From assembly GCA_021846485.1 (NCBI GenBank), contig JAJZWW010000240.1:1-5457 (forward strand): a stretch of 5,457 bases of DNA, written 5' to 3'. The notes under the pieces were generated by a model. It was not told the origin of the DNA. It saw nothing but the letters and a program-made list of their open reading frames with translations, and did no database searches. Made by a program: the position numbers and the translations under genes. Source of the DNA: Actinomycetes bacterium. GTDB taxonomy: Bacteria > Actinomycetota > Acidimicrobiia > Acidimicrobiales > Palsa-688. Of this stretch, positions 5,428 to 5,457 are shown piece by piece; the first letter of the stretch is position 1; every line of letters begins with the position of its first letter.

Positions 5428-5457
5428 CTCGGGCCCGGCCCACCCCGCCCCGGCCCG

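Noticed and set aside
5261..5443. A 60-codon minus-strand open frame at the right edge
   Set aside because: It starts inside the CCCCG repeat, has no ribosome binding site or recognisable domain, and overlaps the short repeats.

Overview
The window is very GC-rich (about three-quarters G+C by eye). It looks like a chromosomal segment of a high-GC actinobacterium (Actinomycetota). The support is a DUF1707 protein, a PspC-domain protein of actinobacterial style, a DnaE2-type error-prone polymerase, and a LexA operator of the Gram-positive/mycobacterial type (CGAAC-N4-GTTCG) in front of that polymerase. Placement below phylum is not possible from this sequence alone; an acidimicrobial-type lineage would fit but is only a guess.

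Layout. Positions 1-227 hold no convincing gene: an extremely G-rich, quadruplex-prone stretch is followed by two adjacent hairpins. Two small plus-strand genes follow, probably one transcription unit: a PspC-domain membrane protein (228-485) and a DUF1707 two-helix membrane protein (505-996). These meet a minus-strand pair head-on. A short repeat-rich junction with a GC-rich hairpin (about 980-1094) separates the two units. The minus-strand pair is dnaE2 (5104 to 1658), an intact error-prone DNA polymerase III alpha subunit, followed 53 bases later by mug (1604 to 1083), a mismatch-specific uracil/thymine-DNA glycosylase. Right of dnaE2, 5140-5457 is non-coding and carries a cluster of short related repeats built on CTGNGTGC, an inverted repeat, and a CCCCG tandem repeat at the edge.

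How the parts work together. dnaE2 has a near-textbook SOS promoter: the LexA box fills the spacer between a weak -35 and a TANNNT -10, and the predicted transcription start falls on the A of the ATG, so the mRNA is probably leaderless. If mug is read through from dnaE2, the error-prone polymerase and a base-excision glycosylase would be induced together by DNA damage. No imuA' or imuB, the usual accessory partners of DnaE2, is in the window. The PspC/DUF1707 pair is unrelated to DNA repair and likely concerns the cell envelope.

I see no tRNA, rRNA, CRISPR array, insertion sequence or integrase. I did not find a clearly new system. The most unusual features are the CTGNGTGC repeat cluster upstream of dnaE2 and the SOS-controlled dnaE2-mug arrangement.
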